Source: Devosia sp. (lineage in GTDB: Bacteria > Pseudomonadota > Alphaproteobacteria > Rhizobiales > Devosiaceae). Taken from it: 64,000 nt of DNA. A program made the position numbers and the translations under genes. How positions within the stretch are numbered: the first letter of the stretch is position 1; each line of letters begins with the position of its first letter. Below the pieces are notes generated by a model. It searched no databases, was not told the origin of the DNA, and saw only the letters and a program-made list of their open reading frames with translations. The stretch is from positions 2,467,501-2,531,500 of the forward strand of contig NZ_CP075529.1 in the NCBI RefSeq assembly GCF_025809055.1, written 5' to 3'. This document shows positions 56,845 through 64,000 of this stretch, piece by piece.

Positions 56845-57264
56845 CTAAAGCTTGAACTCGTAATACATGATCTTGTCGTCATCCCCGCCAAGCGCGCGGT
56901 AGAAATCATTGGCCGCCGCATTGTCCAGTTCCGTGCCCAGCCAGGCATCGACGCAACCGATCTCGCGCCCCCAGGCGAAGAGTTCCGCCATCATCGCGCG
57001 GCCGATCCCCTGGCGCAAATGACTGGTCGCCGTCCCCACCTCGTCGACATAGAGCTCATCGGGCTTGTCCGGGTGGCGATGCACGACGCCGGCGCATTGG
57101 CCGACGACCAGGTCGCCATCGAGCGCCACCACCATGAGATGGCCGGGCTCGGCCAGGTAGGCGGCAACACGCTGCGGATGGATAGGTTCGTCGAAGACGT
57201 CTTCGGCGACATTGCCCAGGATGGCGGCATCTTCAGGGCCAAGGCGCTTGCAGACGATGGTCAT
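56845..57264 (-). CDS. GNAT acetyltransferase, AAC(3)-I-like
   Basis: A 139-aa GNAT protein resembling the AAC(3)-I/fortimicin group. CKRLGPEDAAILGNVAEDVFDEPI opens the sequence. The acetyl-CoA motif A is TSHLRQGIGRAMMAEL, and GCVDAWLGTELDNAAANDFYRALGG follows. The substrate cannot be read from sequence; aminoglycoside acetylation is only one possibility. ATG 57264 shares one base with the rlmN stop (TGATG), so it is coupled to rlmN. Confidence 0.85.
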   Translation of the reverse strand: MTIVCKRLGPEDAAILGNVAEDVFDEPIHPQRVAAYLAEPGHLMVVALDGDLVVGQCAGVVHRHPDKPDELYVDEVGTATSHLRQGIGRAMMAELFAWGREIGCVDAWLGTELDNAAANDFYRALGGDDDKIMYYEFKL

Positions 57265-58472
57265 CACAGCGCCAACAGCGCGTCCCGGTCCTTCTTGGCC
57301 AGGCGTTCGCTTTCGCTCTTGAGCTGCCCGCAGGCGGCAAAGATATCGCGGCCGCGCGGGGTGCGGACGGGGGAGGCATAGCCGGCGCGGTTGACGATAT
57401 CGGCAAAGCGCTCGATGCGGGCAGAAGGCGAGGTGCCGTAATTGGCGCCCGGCCAGGGATTGAACGGGATGAGGTTGATCTTGGCGGGAATGCCGGCGAG
57501 CAACCGCACCAGTTCGCGCGCCTCGGCATCGCTGTCATTGATGCCATCGAGCATCACATATTCGAAGGTGATGCGGCGGGCATTGGAGAGGCCGGGATAA
57601 TTGCGGCAGGCCTCGAGCAGGTCCTTGAGCGGCCACTTCTTGTTGATCGGCACCAGGACGTCGCGCAGGTCGTCGCGCACTGCATGCAGCGAAATGGCCA
57701 GCATGACGTCGATCTCGCGGCCGGTCGGCTCGATATAGGGCACGACACCGGAGGTCGAGAGCGTGATGCGGCGCTTGGAAATCGACATGCCGTCGCCGGC
57801 CGAAGCGATGAGCAGGGCCTGCTTGACGTTCTCGTAATTGTAGAGCGGCTCGCCCATGCCCATCATCACGATATTGGTGATGGCGCGGGTTTCCCCGCCG
57901 GGCACCAGACCCCCGTCATCGGGGCGCGAACCGCCCGGAAAATCACCCAGACGCTCGCGGGCCATCAGGATCTGGCCCAGGATTTCACCGGCGGTGAGAT
58001 TGCGCACCAGCTTCTGCGTGCCGGTATGGCAGAACGAGCAGGTCAGCGTGCAGCCCACCTGCGAGGAGACACACAGCGTGCCGCGATCGCTTTCGGGAAT
58101 ATAGACGGTTTCCACCTCGACCGGCGGCAGGTTGGGGTTCTGCGGATCGCGGAAGCGGAACAGCCACTTGCGCGTGCCATCGACCGACACCTGTTCGGTG
58201 ACGATTTCCGGCCGGTCGAGATTGAAGGTTTCGCTGAGCTTCTGGCGGACGGGCTTGGCCACATTGGTCATACGGTCGAAATCGGTGACGCCGTTGACAT
58301 AGAGCCAGTTCCACAACTGGCTGGCCCGCATCCGGCCTTCCTTCTCCGCCACCACCTCATGGCCCACCAGCGCCTCGGCAAGGCCGGCCTTGGACAGACC
58401 GATCAGCGAGGGACGCGAAGCGACCGCCGGACGGATGGCAGTCGAATGGTCGAGGTTCAGCGCGTGGCTCAT
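57264..58472 (-). CDS. rlmN: dual-specificity RNA methyltransferase RlmN
   Basis: RlmN is a radical-SAM enzyme that makes 2-methyladenosine at A2503 of 23S rRNA and position 37 of some tRNAs. The 402-aa protein has the Cys-x3-Cys-x2-Cys motif CTLTCSFC at about residue 141, plus GMGEPLYNYENV and the C-terminal ACGQLKSE with its catalytic cysteine. ATG 58472 is chosen over an in-frame GTG at 58481. It is followed by a coupled GNAT gene. Confidence 0.95.
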   Translation of the reverse strand: MSHALNLDHSTAIRPAVASRPSLIGLSKAGLAEALVGHEVVAEKEGRMRASQLWNWLYVNGVTDFDRMTNVAKPVRQKLSETFNLDRPEIVTEQVSVDGTRKWLFRFRDPQNPNLPPVEVETVYIPESDRGTLCVSSQVGCTLTCSFCHTGTQKLVRNLTAGEILGQILMARERLGDFPGGSRPDDGGLVPGGETRAITNIVMMGMGEPLYNYENVKQALLIASAGDGMSISKRRITLSTSGVVPYIEPTGREIDVMLAISLHAVRDDLRDVLVPINKKWPLKDLLEACRNYPGLSNARRITFEYVMLDGINDSDAEARELVRLLAGIPAKINLIPFNPWPGANYGTSPSARIERFADIVNRAGYASPVRTPRGRDIFAACGQLKSESERLAKKDRDALLAL

Positions 58473-58663
58473 GGCAGGCACACCGGGGGCGTTGGGAATG
58501 CAGGAAGTTGCGCGCCTTTAGCATGACGCGGCGCAAAACTCAAAGTCACGCGCGCGGGAGGCCGGGTTGCGAGGGGCGCAGGGACGGCGCAAAACACCGC
58601 GCCCTACCCTTCTCCAGGTCATTCCCGCGAAGACACCATGTTTAGGGACGGCTTAGAGGAAAA

Positions 58664-59176
58664 TCAGCATTCGGCGCCGGTGGCCTGCTGGGCGGCGGTG
58701 GCGCCGGACAGCGAAAAGCTCTGGACCACGGTGGTGCCATCGGCAGCAGTGCCGGAAATGGTCAGGGTCGAGCCGGCGCGAATGGCCGAGGCGAGGCCAG
58801 CCGCCTGCGCCGCATCGTCGAGCCAGGCCGCATCGCCCTGGGTGAACAGCGCAAAGGTCTGCCCGCCGATATTGACCGTGGCCATCGAGCCGGTCTGGAA
58901 CGTGTAGCCGGAAACGAGGTTGAACTCGTTGATGACGTCTTCGCCCGGACGGTTGGTGACATAGAGATAGGCATCGCCCAGCCCGGCCGGGGTCGGCTCG
59001 GTGCTCTTGGGGCGGCTCATGGCAAAGCAGATCGTGCCCGAACCGTCATCGGCGGCGTAACTCGACCAATCGCGAAAATCCCCCAGGACCCGGGCCGACT
59101 GGGCCAGGGCCGGCAGTCCGGCCGCGGTGGCCAGAACCAGAGCAAGAGCGAAACGGGCAGTGGTACGAACGGTCAT
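58664..59176 (-). CDS. invasion-associated locus B (IalB)-like secreted protein
   Basis: A 170-aa protein with a Sec signal peptide (MTVRTTARFALALVLATAAGLPALA). An IalB-type domain follows, containing DFRDWSSYAADDGSGTICFAMSRPKSTEPT and a conserved C-terminal FSLSGATAAQQAT. In Bartonella, IalB affects erythrocyte invasion; in free-living Rhizobiales such genes are common and their role is unknown. Two cysteines could pair in the periplasm. The adjacent paralogue at 59262-59783 is similar in layout. Confidence 0.87.
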   Translation of the reverse strand: MTVRTTARFALALVLATAAGLPALAQSARVLGDFRDWSSYAADDGSGTICFAMSRPKSTEPTPAGLGDAYLYVTNRPGEDVINEFNLVSGYTFQTGSMATVNIGGQTFALFTQGDAAWLDDAAQAAGLASAIRAGSTLTISGTAADGTTVVQSFSLSGATAAQQATGAEC

Positions 59177-59261
59177 CAGGTCGGCTCTTCAAAAGGACAA
59201 AGGGCGACGGGCAGCGGGCCCGGCGCCCAGTTATGGCCTTTCGGCCTTGGGGGGCAAGCCT

Positions 59262-59783
59262 TTACTGGCAGGCCGCATCGATGGCGTTCATCGCCGCCGT
59301 GGCGCCGGACAGCGAATAGGTATCCACCGTATTGGTGCCGCGCTGGCTGGTACCGCGCACCACCATCTGGCTGCCGGCCTTGAGCGCGGTGACGAAACCG
59401 GGCTCATCGGCGGTCGAGGCAAGCCAGGCGGTCGAGCCCTGGGCGGCCATGGTATAGGCCTTGCCATCGATGGTGGCGCTGGCCTTGGCGTCGGTGCTGT
59501 TGAACGGATAACCGATATGGGTCTGGGCCTCGTTCTTGCTGCCCAGGCCCTTGCGATGCACGATCAGGAACTTGATCGGATCGCGATTGGCCCCGGCCGG
59601 CTCGCTTTTCTGCGGCTCGGAGATAATGAAGCAGATCTCCCCGCTCTGGTCGCTGGCCTGGTAGGCCGACCAGGCATTGAAAGTTCCCAGCTCCGTCGCC
59701 TGCTGGGCCTGTGCGGCCGGCGCCAGAGCCATGATCGAGGCGACCGCGAGCCCAATTGCCAGGCTGCCGGTTTTCATCGTCAT
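59262..59783 (-). CDS. invasion-associated locus B (IalB)-like secreted protein
   Basis: A 173-aa paralogue of the neighbouring protein, with a signal peptide (MKTGSLAIGLAVASIMALAPAAQA). The same domain layout is seen: GTFNAWSAYQASDQSGEICFIISEPQKSEP in the middle and YSLSGATAAMNAIDAACQ at the end. The pair are 85 bp apart on the same strand, so duplication is likely. ATG 59783 is preferred because AGAGG lies about 11 nt upstream; an in-frame TTG at 59789 is possible. Confidence 0.86.
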   Translation of the reverse strand: MTMKTGSLAIGLAVASIMALAPAAQAQQATELGTFNAWSAYQASDQSGEICFIISEPQKSEPAGANRDPIKFLIVHRKGLGSKNEAQTHIGYPFNSTDAKASATIDGKAYTMAAQGSTAWLASTADEPGFVTALKAGSQMVVRGTSQRGTNTVDTYSLSGATAAMNAIDAACQ

Positions 59784-59994
59784 CGCCAATTCATCCTCTT
59801 GTCTTGCTGCCGTTCGAGAAACTCGCTGCCCGTCCAGTTTGCCTCGAACATGGTTACCAAGGTGTCAAACTCACCCCCGAATGTGAGTATTTGCCTCAAA
59901 TGAAAGCCAATCGCGGCGGCAATGCGGCATTGGCCTGCATCGGAGGCCCCGATTGTCATCGAAGGGTTATGTGCGGGTTAACAATGGTGTGAGG

Positions 59995-60534
59995 CTAGGC
60001 CGCCAGCGGATAGCTCTGTTCGACCACATAGGGGCCGCCGCCCACCGAATCCCGGCTGGAAAACAGAACGAAACGGGCCGGCACGAAGTCGAGCGGCTCG
60101 AACCGCCCGGCCTCGGCAATGAAGCGGGCGACATCGGCGGCCGGTGCCCCGCGCAGCCGGGCCAGCGTGACATGGGGCACGAACTTGCGGCCTTCCGGCG
60201 GCAGGCCCGCACGCTGCAGCACCCGTTCATGGGCCGATTGCAACCGGCTCAGCGCCTCGGACGGCTCGACCCCGGCAAACAGGGCCCGCGGCTTGTCGCC
60301 GCCAAAGGTGCCAAGATGGGTGAGCCGGATGGCAAAGCGCAGCGAATTGGAGAGCCGGTCGAGACTGTCGGCCACCTCATCGGCGGTCTGCCCGTCGACA
60401 TCGCCGATGAAGCGCAGGGTGATGTGATAATTGTCCGGATCGATCCAGCGAGCCCCCATCAGCCCGCCGCGCTTGAGCGAGAGAGAAAATGCTGTAGCGG
60501 CCGGTATTTCGAGGCCGGTAAAGAGCCTGGGCAT
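59995..60534 (-). CDS. thpR: RNA 2',3'-cyclic phosphodiesterase
   Basis: A 179-aa 2H phosphoesterase that opens 2',3'-cyclic phosphates on RNA ends; the family was first named 2'-5' RNA ligase. Both HxT motifs are present: YHITLRF near residue 36 and PHVTLAR near residue 119. MPRLFTGLEIP is a typical N-terminus. The gene diverges from the Bax inhibitor-1 gene. Confidence 0.93.
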   Translation of the reverse strand: MPRLFTGLEIPAATAFSLSLKRGGLMGARWIDPDNYHITLRFIGDVDGQTADEVADSLDRLSNSLRFAIRLTHLGTFGGDKPRALFAGVEPSEALSRLQSAHERVLQRAGLPPEGRKFVPHVTLARLRGAPAADVARFIAEAGRFEPLDFVPARFVLFSSRDSVGGGPYVVEQSYPLAA

Positions 60535-60733
60535 GGATGAGCCTCCCTGGCGATCGGCGATTCGGCACCCACGGTAAACACAAACGGGTCATCCGGCCAG
60601 TCCGCGGTGTCGCACCGGTCCGATTGTCCTTGTCAATCAAGGGTTCCATCCCCATATTCGTCGCCAAGTGGCAAAGCCAATTGCCCCCGGCGGTTCATGA
60701 CCGCACGCTTCTAGTTGGGAAAGGAAACCTAGA

Positions 60734-61459
60734 ATGGCTGAATATGACCGTCAGACCCTCAATGCGCGGGCCGGCTCGGCCTTGGCCATCGATGAGGGCC
60801 TGCGCAGCTACATGCTGCGTGTTTACAACTATATGGGCCTCGGCCTGGTCGTGACGGGCCTGGTGGCCTGGTTCACCAGCCAGTGGGCCATGTCGAGCCA
60901 GGCCAATGCCGAACTGCTCTATGGCAGCCCGCTCGCCTTTGTCATCATGCTGTCGCCGCTGGCCTTCGTGCTGGTGCTGAGCTTCGGCATCGGTAAGCTC
61001 TCCGTACCCGCCGCACAGGCCGTGTTCTGGGCCTTTGCCGCCGTCATGGGCCTGTCGCTGAGCTCGATCTTTCTGGTCTATACCGGCGCCTCGATCGCCA
61101 AGGTGTTCTTCATCACCGCCGCCACCTTCGGCGCGATGAGCCTTTACGGCTACACCACCAAGCGTGACCTGACCGGCATGGGCAACTTCCTGATGATGGG
61201 CCTCATCGGCATCATCATCGCCTCGATCGTGAACATCTTCATGGCCTCGTCCATGCTGGACTTCGCCATCTCGGTCCTCGGCGTGCTGATCTTCACCGGT
61301 CTCACCGCCTATGACACCCAGAAGATCAAGGAAAGCTATTCGGAAAGCTATGGCGCCGATGTCCTGGCCAAGAACGCCATCATGGGCGCGCTCAGCCTCT
61401 ACCTCGACTTCATCAACCTGTTCATGATGCTCCTGCGCCTGTTCGGCAATCGCGAGTAG
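60734..61459 (+). CDS. Bax inhibitor-1/YccA family membrane protein
   Basis: A 241-aa membrane protein with seven predicted helices of the BI-1/YccA type, thought to be pH-sensitive calcium leak channels in the family. The conserved LGVLIFTGLTAYDTQKIKESY, with its Asp-containing motif, and YLDFINLFMMLLRLFGNRE are present. It is monocistronic and ends in a good terminator. Upstream it diverges from thpR across 199 bp. Confidence 0.94.
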   Translation: MAEYDRQTLNARAGSALAIDEGLRSYMLRVYNYMGLGLVVTGLVAWFTSQWAMSSQANAELLYGSPLAFVIMLSPLAFVLVLSFGIGKLSVPAAQAVFWAFAAVMGLSLSSIFLVYTGASIAKVFFITAATFGAMSLYGYTTKRDLTGMGNFLMMGLIGIIIASIVNIFMASSMLDFAISVLGVLIFTGLTAYDTQKIKESYSESYGADVLAKNAIMGALSLYLDFINLFMMLLRLFGNRE

Positions 61460-61508
61460 TCAACGAAAGGCTTGATGATCCGATCAAGCATTTTGGTTGG
61501 ACGCAAAC

Positions 61509-61546
61509 AAAGGCCGCAGCCTAAAAGGGTTGCGGTCTTTTTCTTT
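61509..61546 (+). terminator. Rho-independent terminator of the Bax inhibitor-1 gene
   Basis: AAAGGCCGCA (61509-61518) pairs with TGCGGTCTTT (61531-61540) with one G-T pair, and TTCTTT follows. It lies about 50 nt past the stop codon and just before the GNAT gene start, so that gene depends on its own promoter or on read-through. Confidence 0.82.
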
Positions 61547-61557
61547 GCGCCCGAGCC

Positions 61558-62055
61558 ATGTCCGATACCCTGCTCCGCCCCTTTGCCTGGTCCGACGTTC
61601 CCGCCATCACCGCCATCTACCGGCACTATGTCGAGAACACCGCCATCACCTTCGATACCGAGCCTCCGGGCGAGGAAGCCATTGCCGAAAAATATGCGGG
61701 CCTTAGGAAGCTCGGGCACCCGCTGATCGTCGCCGAACGGGACGGTAAGGTCGCGGGCTATGCCTATGCCAGCTTCTATCGTCCGCGCGCCGCCTACCGG
61801 TTCACGGCAGAGGACTCGATCTATCTCGACCCCACCGAAACCGGGCGTGGCCTGGGGCGGCTTTTGCTCACCGAGCTTCTGGCGCAATCGAAGGCCTTCG
61901 GCTTCAAGCAGATGCTGGCAGTGATCACCGCCGACACCGCCAATTCGATCGCCATTCACGAAAAGTTCGGCTTCAGCCGCGTCGGCTACTATTCGGCGGT
62001 CGGCTACAAGTTCGACCGCTGGCACGATATCGTGCACCTGCAAAAAGCGCTCTGA
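61558..62055 (+). CDS. GNAT acetyltransferase, phosphinothricin type
   Basis: A 165-aa acetyltransferase resembling the phosphinothricin/methionine sulfone type. It contains ITAIYRHYVENTAITFDTEPP, the acetyl-CoA motif TGRGLGRLLLTELLAQ, and HEKFGFSRVGYYSAVGYKFDRWHDI. The substrate could be methionine sulfone, phosphinothricin or an amino acid analogue. A small kinase-like gene follows after 1 nt, probably co-transcribed. Confidence 0.88.
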   Translation: MSDTLLRPFAWSDVPAITAIYRHYVENTAITFDTEPPGEEAIAEKYAGLRKLGHPLIVAERDGKVAGYAYASFYRPRAAYRFTAEDSIYLDPTETGRGLGRLLLTELLAQSKAFGFKQMLAVITADTANSIAIHEKFGFSRVGYYSAVGYKFDRWHDIVHLQKAL

Positions 62056-62056
62056 G

Positions 62057-62545
62057 GTGGCCCTGCTCACCCTCATGGTCGGCCTGCCCGGCTCGGGCAA
62101 GACGACGAGGGCCAGGGCCCTGGCCGCAGCGAGCGGCGCCCTGCGCCTCACCCCAGATGAGTGGCAGACGCGCCTGTTCGACGATGACATGCATCATCCC
62201 GACCATGATCGCCGCCACAATGAGGTCGAGGCGATCATGTGGGAGATTGCGGCCCATATGCTGGCCCATGGCCAGGATGTCATCCTCGATTTCGGCTTCT
62301 GGTCGCGGCAGGAGCGTGCCGGCTTTGCCGCGCGCGCCAAGGCACTGGGTGCGCAATGCCGGATCGACTATGACCCGGTGCCTCTGGACGAGCTGGAGCG
62401 GCGGGTTATCGCGCGCAATGCGCTGGATGGGCAGCACTTTGCCATTCCTGTCGCCAATCTGCGGCAATGGGCAGCCCTGTTCGAGGCGCCCGATGCCGGT
62501 GAACTGGCCGGCCGCTTCGGCCCCGAGGCCTCCGGCCAGCACTGA
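62057..62545 (+). CDS. AAA/zeta-toxin-like P-loop ATPase
   Basis: A 162-aa P-loop protein with Walker A GLPGSGKTT near residue 9, ALRLTPDEW, and DVILDFGFWSRQERAGF. It resembles the small AAA_33/kinase-like proteins that phosphorylate nucleotides, sugars or antibiotics. The role is unknown. It starts at GTG 62057, 1 nt after the GNAT stop, so it is in the same operon. It converges with the immunity-like gene. Confidence 0.8.
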   Translation: MALLTLMVGLPGSGKTTRARALAAASGALRLTPDEWQTRLFDDDMHHPDHDRRHNEVEAIMWEIAAHMLAHGQDVILDFGFWSRQERAGFAARAKALGAQCRIDYDPVPLDELERRVIARNALDGQHFAIPVANLRQWAALFEAPDAGELAGRFGPEASGQH

Positions 62546-62574
62546 CCGCCCGGATTGCGCCACCGGTGGCAGGG

Positions 62575-63105
62575 TCAGCCGATGGCCGCCTGCAAGCGGG
62601 CAATGATCTGCCCCATCCGGCCCGAAGCCAGAAGGCCCGGCCCAAGCGGTCCGGAGCGGTCCTGCCCGATCGGCGGCAGGGTGCGCAGCGCGGCGCGCGC
62701 CGCGGGCGTCAGCTGCGCGACCTGCCAGGCGATCTCGGTCTCTTCCCGGTCGGGCGCATCGGGGGCCGCAAGGCCGGCGGCCTTTACCGCATAGGCGGCG
62801 GCGCCCAACGCATGGGCGCCCATATGACAGACGGCAGAGGCCTGGCCGGCGGACCGGGCGGCCGCCAGCGCGGCGGGCGAGGCGTCGCGCCTGGTGCTGC
62901 CGCCACCAAAACGCCGCCGGATTTCCCCGGCGGTGTCGAGCTCGCCTTTTGCATAGGCACGGGCGCGGGCAATCGCCTGGCGCGGACGATCATCGCCGGG
63001 CTTTTCGGCCTCGAACAGGCCCAGCACGCGCTCGGCACAGCTGGCGGCCCAGTCGGCAACCTTGCGACGCTCGTCTTCGGGAAGTGTCTGGATGGATAAA
63101 GCCAA
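62575..63105 (-). CDS. Imm5-like helical protein
   Basis: A 176-aa Ala-rich helical protein resembling the Imm5-like group annotated as putative immunity protein. Visible pieces are TLPEDERRKVADWAASCAERVLGLFE, DDRPRQAIARARAYAKGE, and the Ala-rich AVCHMGAHALGAAAYAVKAA. No toxin gene is adjacent. The start seems to be TTG 63105, which has GGAG about 8 nt upstream and fits the conserved start; an in-frame ATG at 63174 is possible but lacks a ribosome binding site. Function is uncertain. Confidence 0.68.
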   Translation of the reverse strand: MALSIQTLPEDERRKVADWAASCAERVLGLFEAEKPGDDRPRQAIARARAYAKGELDTAGEIRRRFGGGSTRRDASPAALAAARSAGQASAVCHMGAHALGAAAYAVKAAGLAAPDAPDREETEIAWQVAQLTPAARAALRTLPPIGQDRSGPLGPGLLASGRMGQIIARLQAAIG

Positions 63106-63191
63106 AGTCCCAACTCCGGTAGCCACGATCGCCCCGCCCCAATTCGGGCGCGGACTATGCCAGCCGACGGACATCTGTGCCAGTGCGTGCT

Positions 63192-63662
63192 CTAGTTGAG
63201 CCGCTTGCGCATGGGAAAACCATTGACCTTGCGGCCCACGGCCTGCGGGCCATCGGCGATCCAGCCGTGATCGGCATAGAATTGCCGCGCCGTCGCGGTC
63301 GATTCGAGGCGCGCCTCGCCAAGGCCCAGCCCCGCAAGTTCGGATTCCAGCTGCGCCAGAAGCGCCTTGCTGACGCCGGTAAACCGGGCCCGGGGTGCCA
63401 CATAGTTGAGTGCGATATCGCCCGACCTCGTGGCCGCGCCCACGGCAACCACCGACCCGGCCCGCTCCGCCACCAGCATGATGAGATCGGTATTGGCCAG
63501 CATGGCGGCAACGCCCTCCATGCTCTTGTTGCGGGTCCAGGCGGCCAGCTTTTCGGGATCACTGCCATGATCGGCGGCGCACAACTCGGTTATGGCGGCG
63601 ATGAGGACGGCACTCATGGCCGGGACATCGGCGGGCTCCGCCCGGCGAATGAGAAGGCTCAC
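63192..63662 (-). CDS. GNAT acetyltransferase
   Basis: A 156-aa single GNAT domain. It starts LIRRAEPADVPAMSAVLIAAITELC, has motif A-like RARFTGVSKALLAQLESELAGLGLGEARLEST, and ends with ARQFYADHGWIADGPQ, a common layout. The substrate is unknown. Translation starts at GTG 63662, overlapping the DUF2794 stop by 4 nt, so the two are co-translated. Confidence 0.87.
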   Translation of the reverse strand: MSLLIRRAEPADVPAMSAVLIAAITELCAADHGSDPEKLAAWTRNKSMEGVAAMLANTDLIMLVAERAGSVVAVGAATRSGDIALNYVAPRARFTGVSKALLAQLESELAGLGLGEARLESTATARQFYADHGWIADGPQAVGRKVNGFPMRKRLN

Positions 63663-64000
63663 CCCACCACCATCAGGTCCGGATCGAGCACGCGCAGCAC
63701 CTGGGCCAGGTCGTGCCCGCGCTTGAGCACCCGCCCCTGCTGGTTGGTCACCATGAACTGGCCCTGGCGGTTGCGCAGCTTGGGGTTTTTCTCGACCACG
63801 AAGAGCGGGCGTTCCGAGACGCGGGCATAGATGGAGAACAGCGCCCTATCCTTGAGGAAGTCCATGGCATAGTCGCGCCACTCGCCCTGGCCGACCTTGC
63901 GGCCATAGACGGACAGGATCTGCATGAGCTCGCGACGATCGAAGGCCACAACCGGCTGCACGGGTCCTTTGGGCTGCGCAGCGGGTTCGCCCACATGCAC
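63659..64000 (-). CDS. DUF2794 family protein (5' end beyond the window)
   Basis: A DUF2794 protein, of which 113 residues lie within the window; the true start may be upstream of 64000. Residues VVAFDRRELMQILSVYGRKVGQGEWRDYAMDFLKDRALFSIYARVSERPLF and a basic QGQFMVTNQQGRVLKRGHDL stretch identify the family. It is a small alphaproteobacterial protein of unknown function. The gene overlaps the GNAT downstream by 4 nt. Confidence 0.85.
   Translation of the reverse strand: MHVGEPAAQPKGPVQPVVAFDRRELMQILSVYGRKVGQGEWRDYAMDFLKDRALFSIYARVSERPLFVVEKNPKLRNRQGQFMVTNQQGRVLKRGHDLAQVLRVLDPDLMVVG

Overview
The window is a chromosomal segment of a high-G+C alphaproteobacterium of the order Hyphomicrobiales (Rhizobiales). 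A Devosia-like organism is the best guess. The signs are the ffh/rpsP, dapF-mtaB-ftsY, hemC-hemD-mitofilin-hemY and imuA-imuB-dnaE2 gene sets, two IalB-type secreted proteins, an alphaproteobacterial GTTC-N7-GTTC LexA box, and palindromic repeats that I recall from Rhizobiales genomes. The genus is an inference from gene content and style, not from a search.

Region by region: 0-3.3 kb is an accessory patch of visibly lower G+C with two unrelated PD-(D/E)XK nuclease-like genes and long non-coding stretches. 3.3-6.3 kb carries leuD, a RidA-like gene, a CPBP membrane protein and leuB. 6.4-8.4 kb holds rpsP and ffh on the minus strand, closed by a strong terminator. 8.7-12.9 kb is a minus-strand block of a methyltransferase, a cytosolic chemoreceptor, a FemAB/CelD-type acyltransferase and a JmjC-like cupin; it separates ffh from dapF-mtaB-ftsY-yciB (13.1-17.3 kb). 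17.3-25 kb has tsaD-gpsA-yciI-EVE on the minus strand, diverging from hemC-hemD-mic60-hemY, then tRNA-Thr(CGT).

25-34.6 kb has a FeeM-like acyltransferase, a membrane GGDEF-EAL protein, phhB and the SOS mutagenesis cassette imuA-imuB-dnaE2 behind a perfect LexA box. 34.7-44.5 kb contains a TerB-like protein, ppa, a serine beta-lactamase-like hydrolase, a bacterial voltage-gated sodium channel, a DUF3445 protein, a RibD/DHFR-like protein, the proton pyrophosphatase hppA, YggT and DedA, interspersed with palindromic repeats. 44.5-54.2 kb has typA, a pair of Tat-exported ferritin-like proteins, an outer-membrane beta-barrel, a VOC protein with a sigma factor, a PAS-GGDEF-EAL protein, a CPT-like kinase and argG. 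54.3-64 kb has lrp-GFA-lysE behind a perfect 21-bp palindrome, rlmJ, rlmN, two IalB proteins, thpR, a Bax inhibitor-1 protein, several GNATs, small ATPase and immunity-like genes, and a DUF2794 gene running off the window.

Most of the window is housekeeping: leucine, lysine and arginine synthesis, SRP targeting, tRNA and rRNA modification, haem, and pyrophosphate metabolism. The parts most worth attention are the nuclease-like pair (0.2-2.7 kb), the JmjC-cupin/FemAB pair (10.7-12.9 kb), the sodium channel (37.9-38.7 kb), the Tat ferritin-like pair (46.6-47.9 kb) and the repeat elements at 4.4, 38.9, 39.9 and 44.4 kb. I saw no CRISPR array, insertion sequence or prophage.
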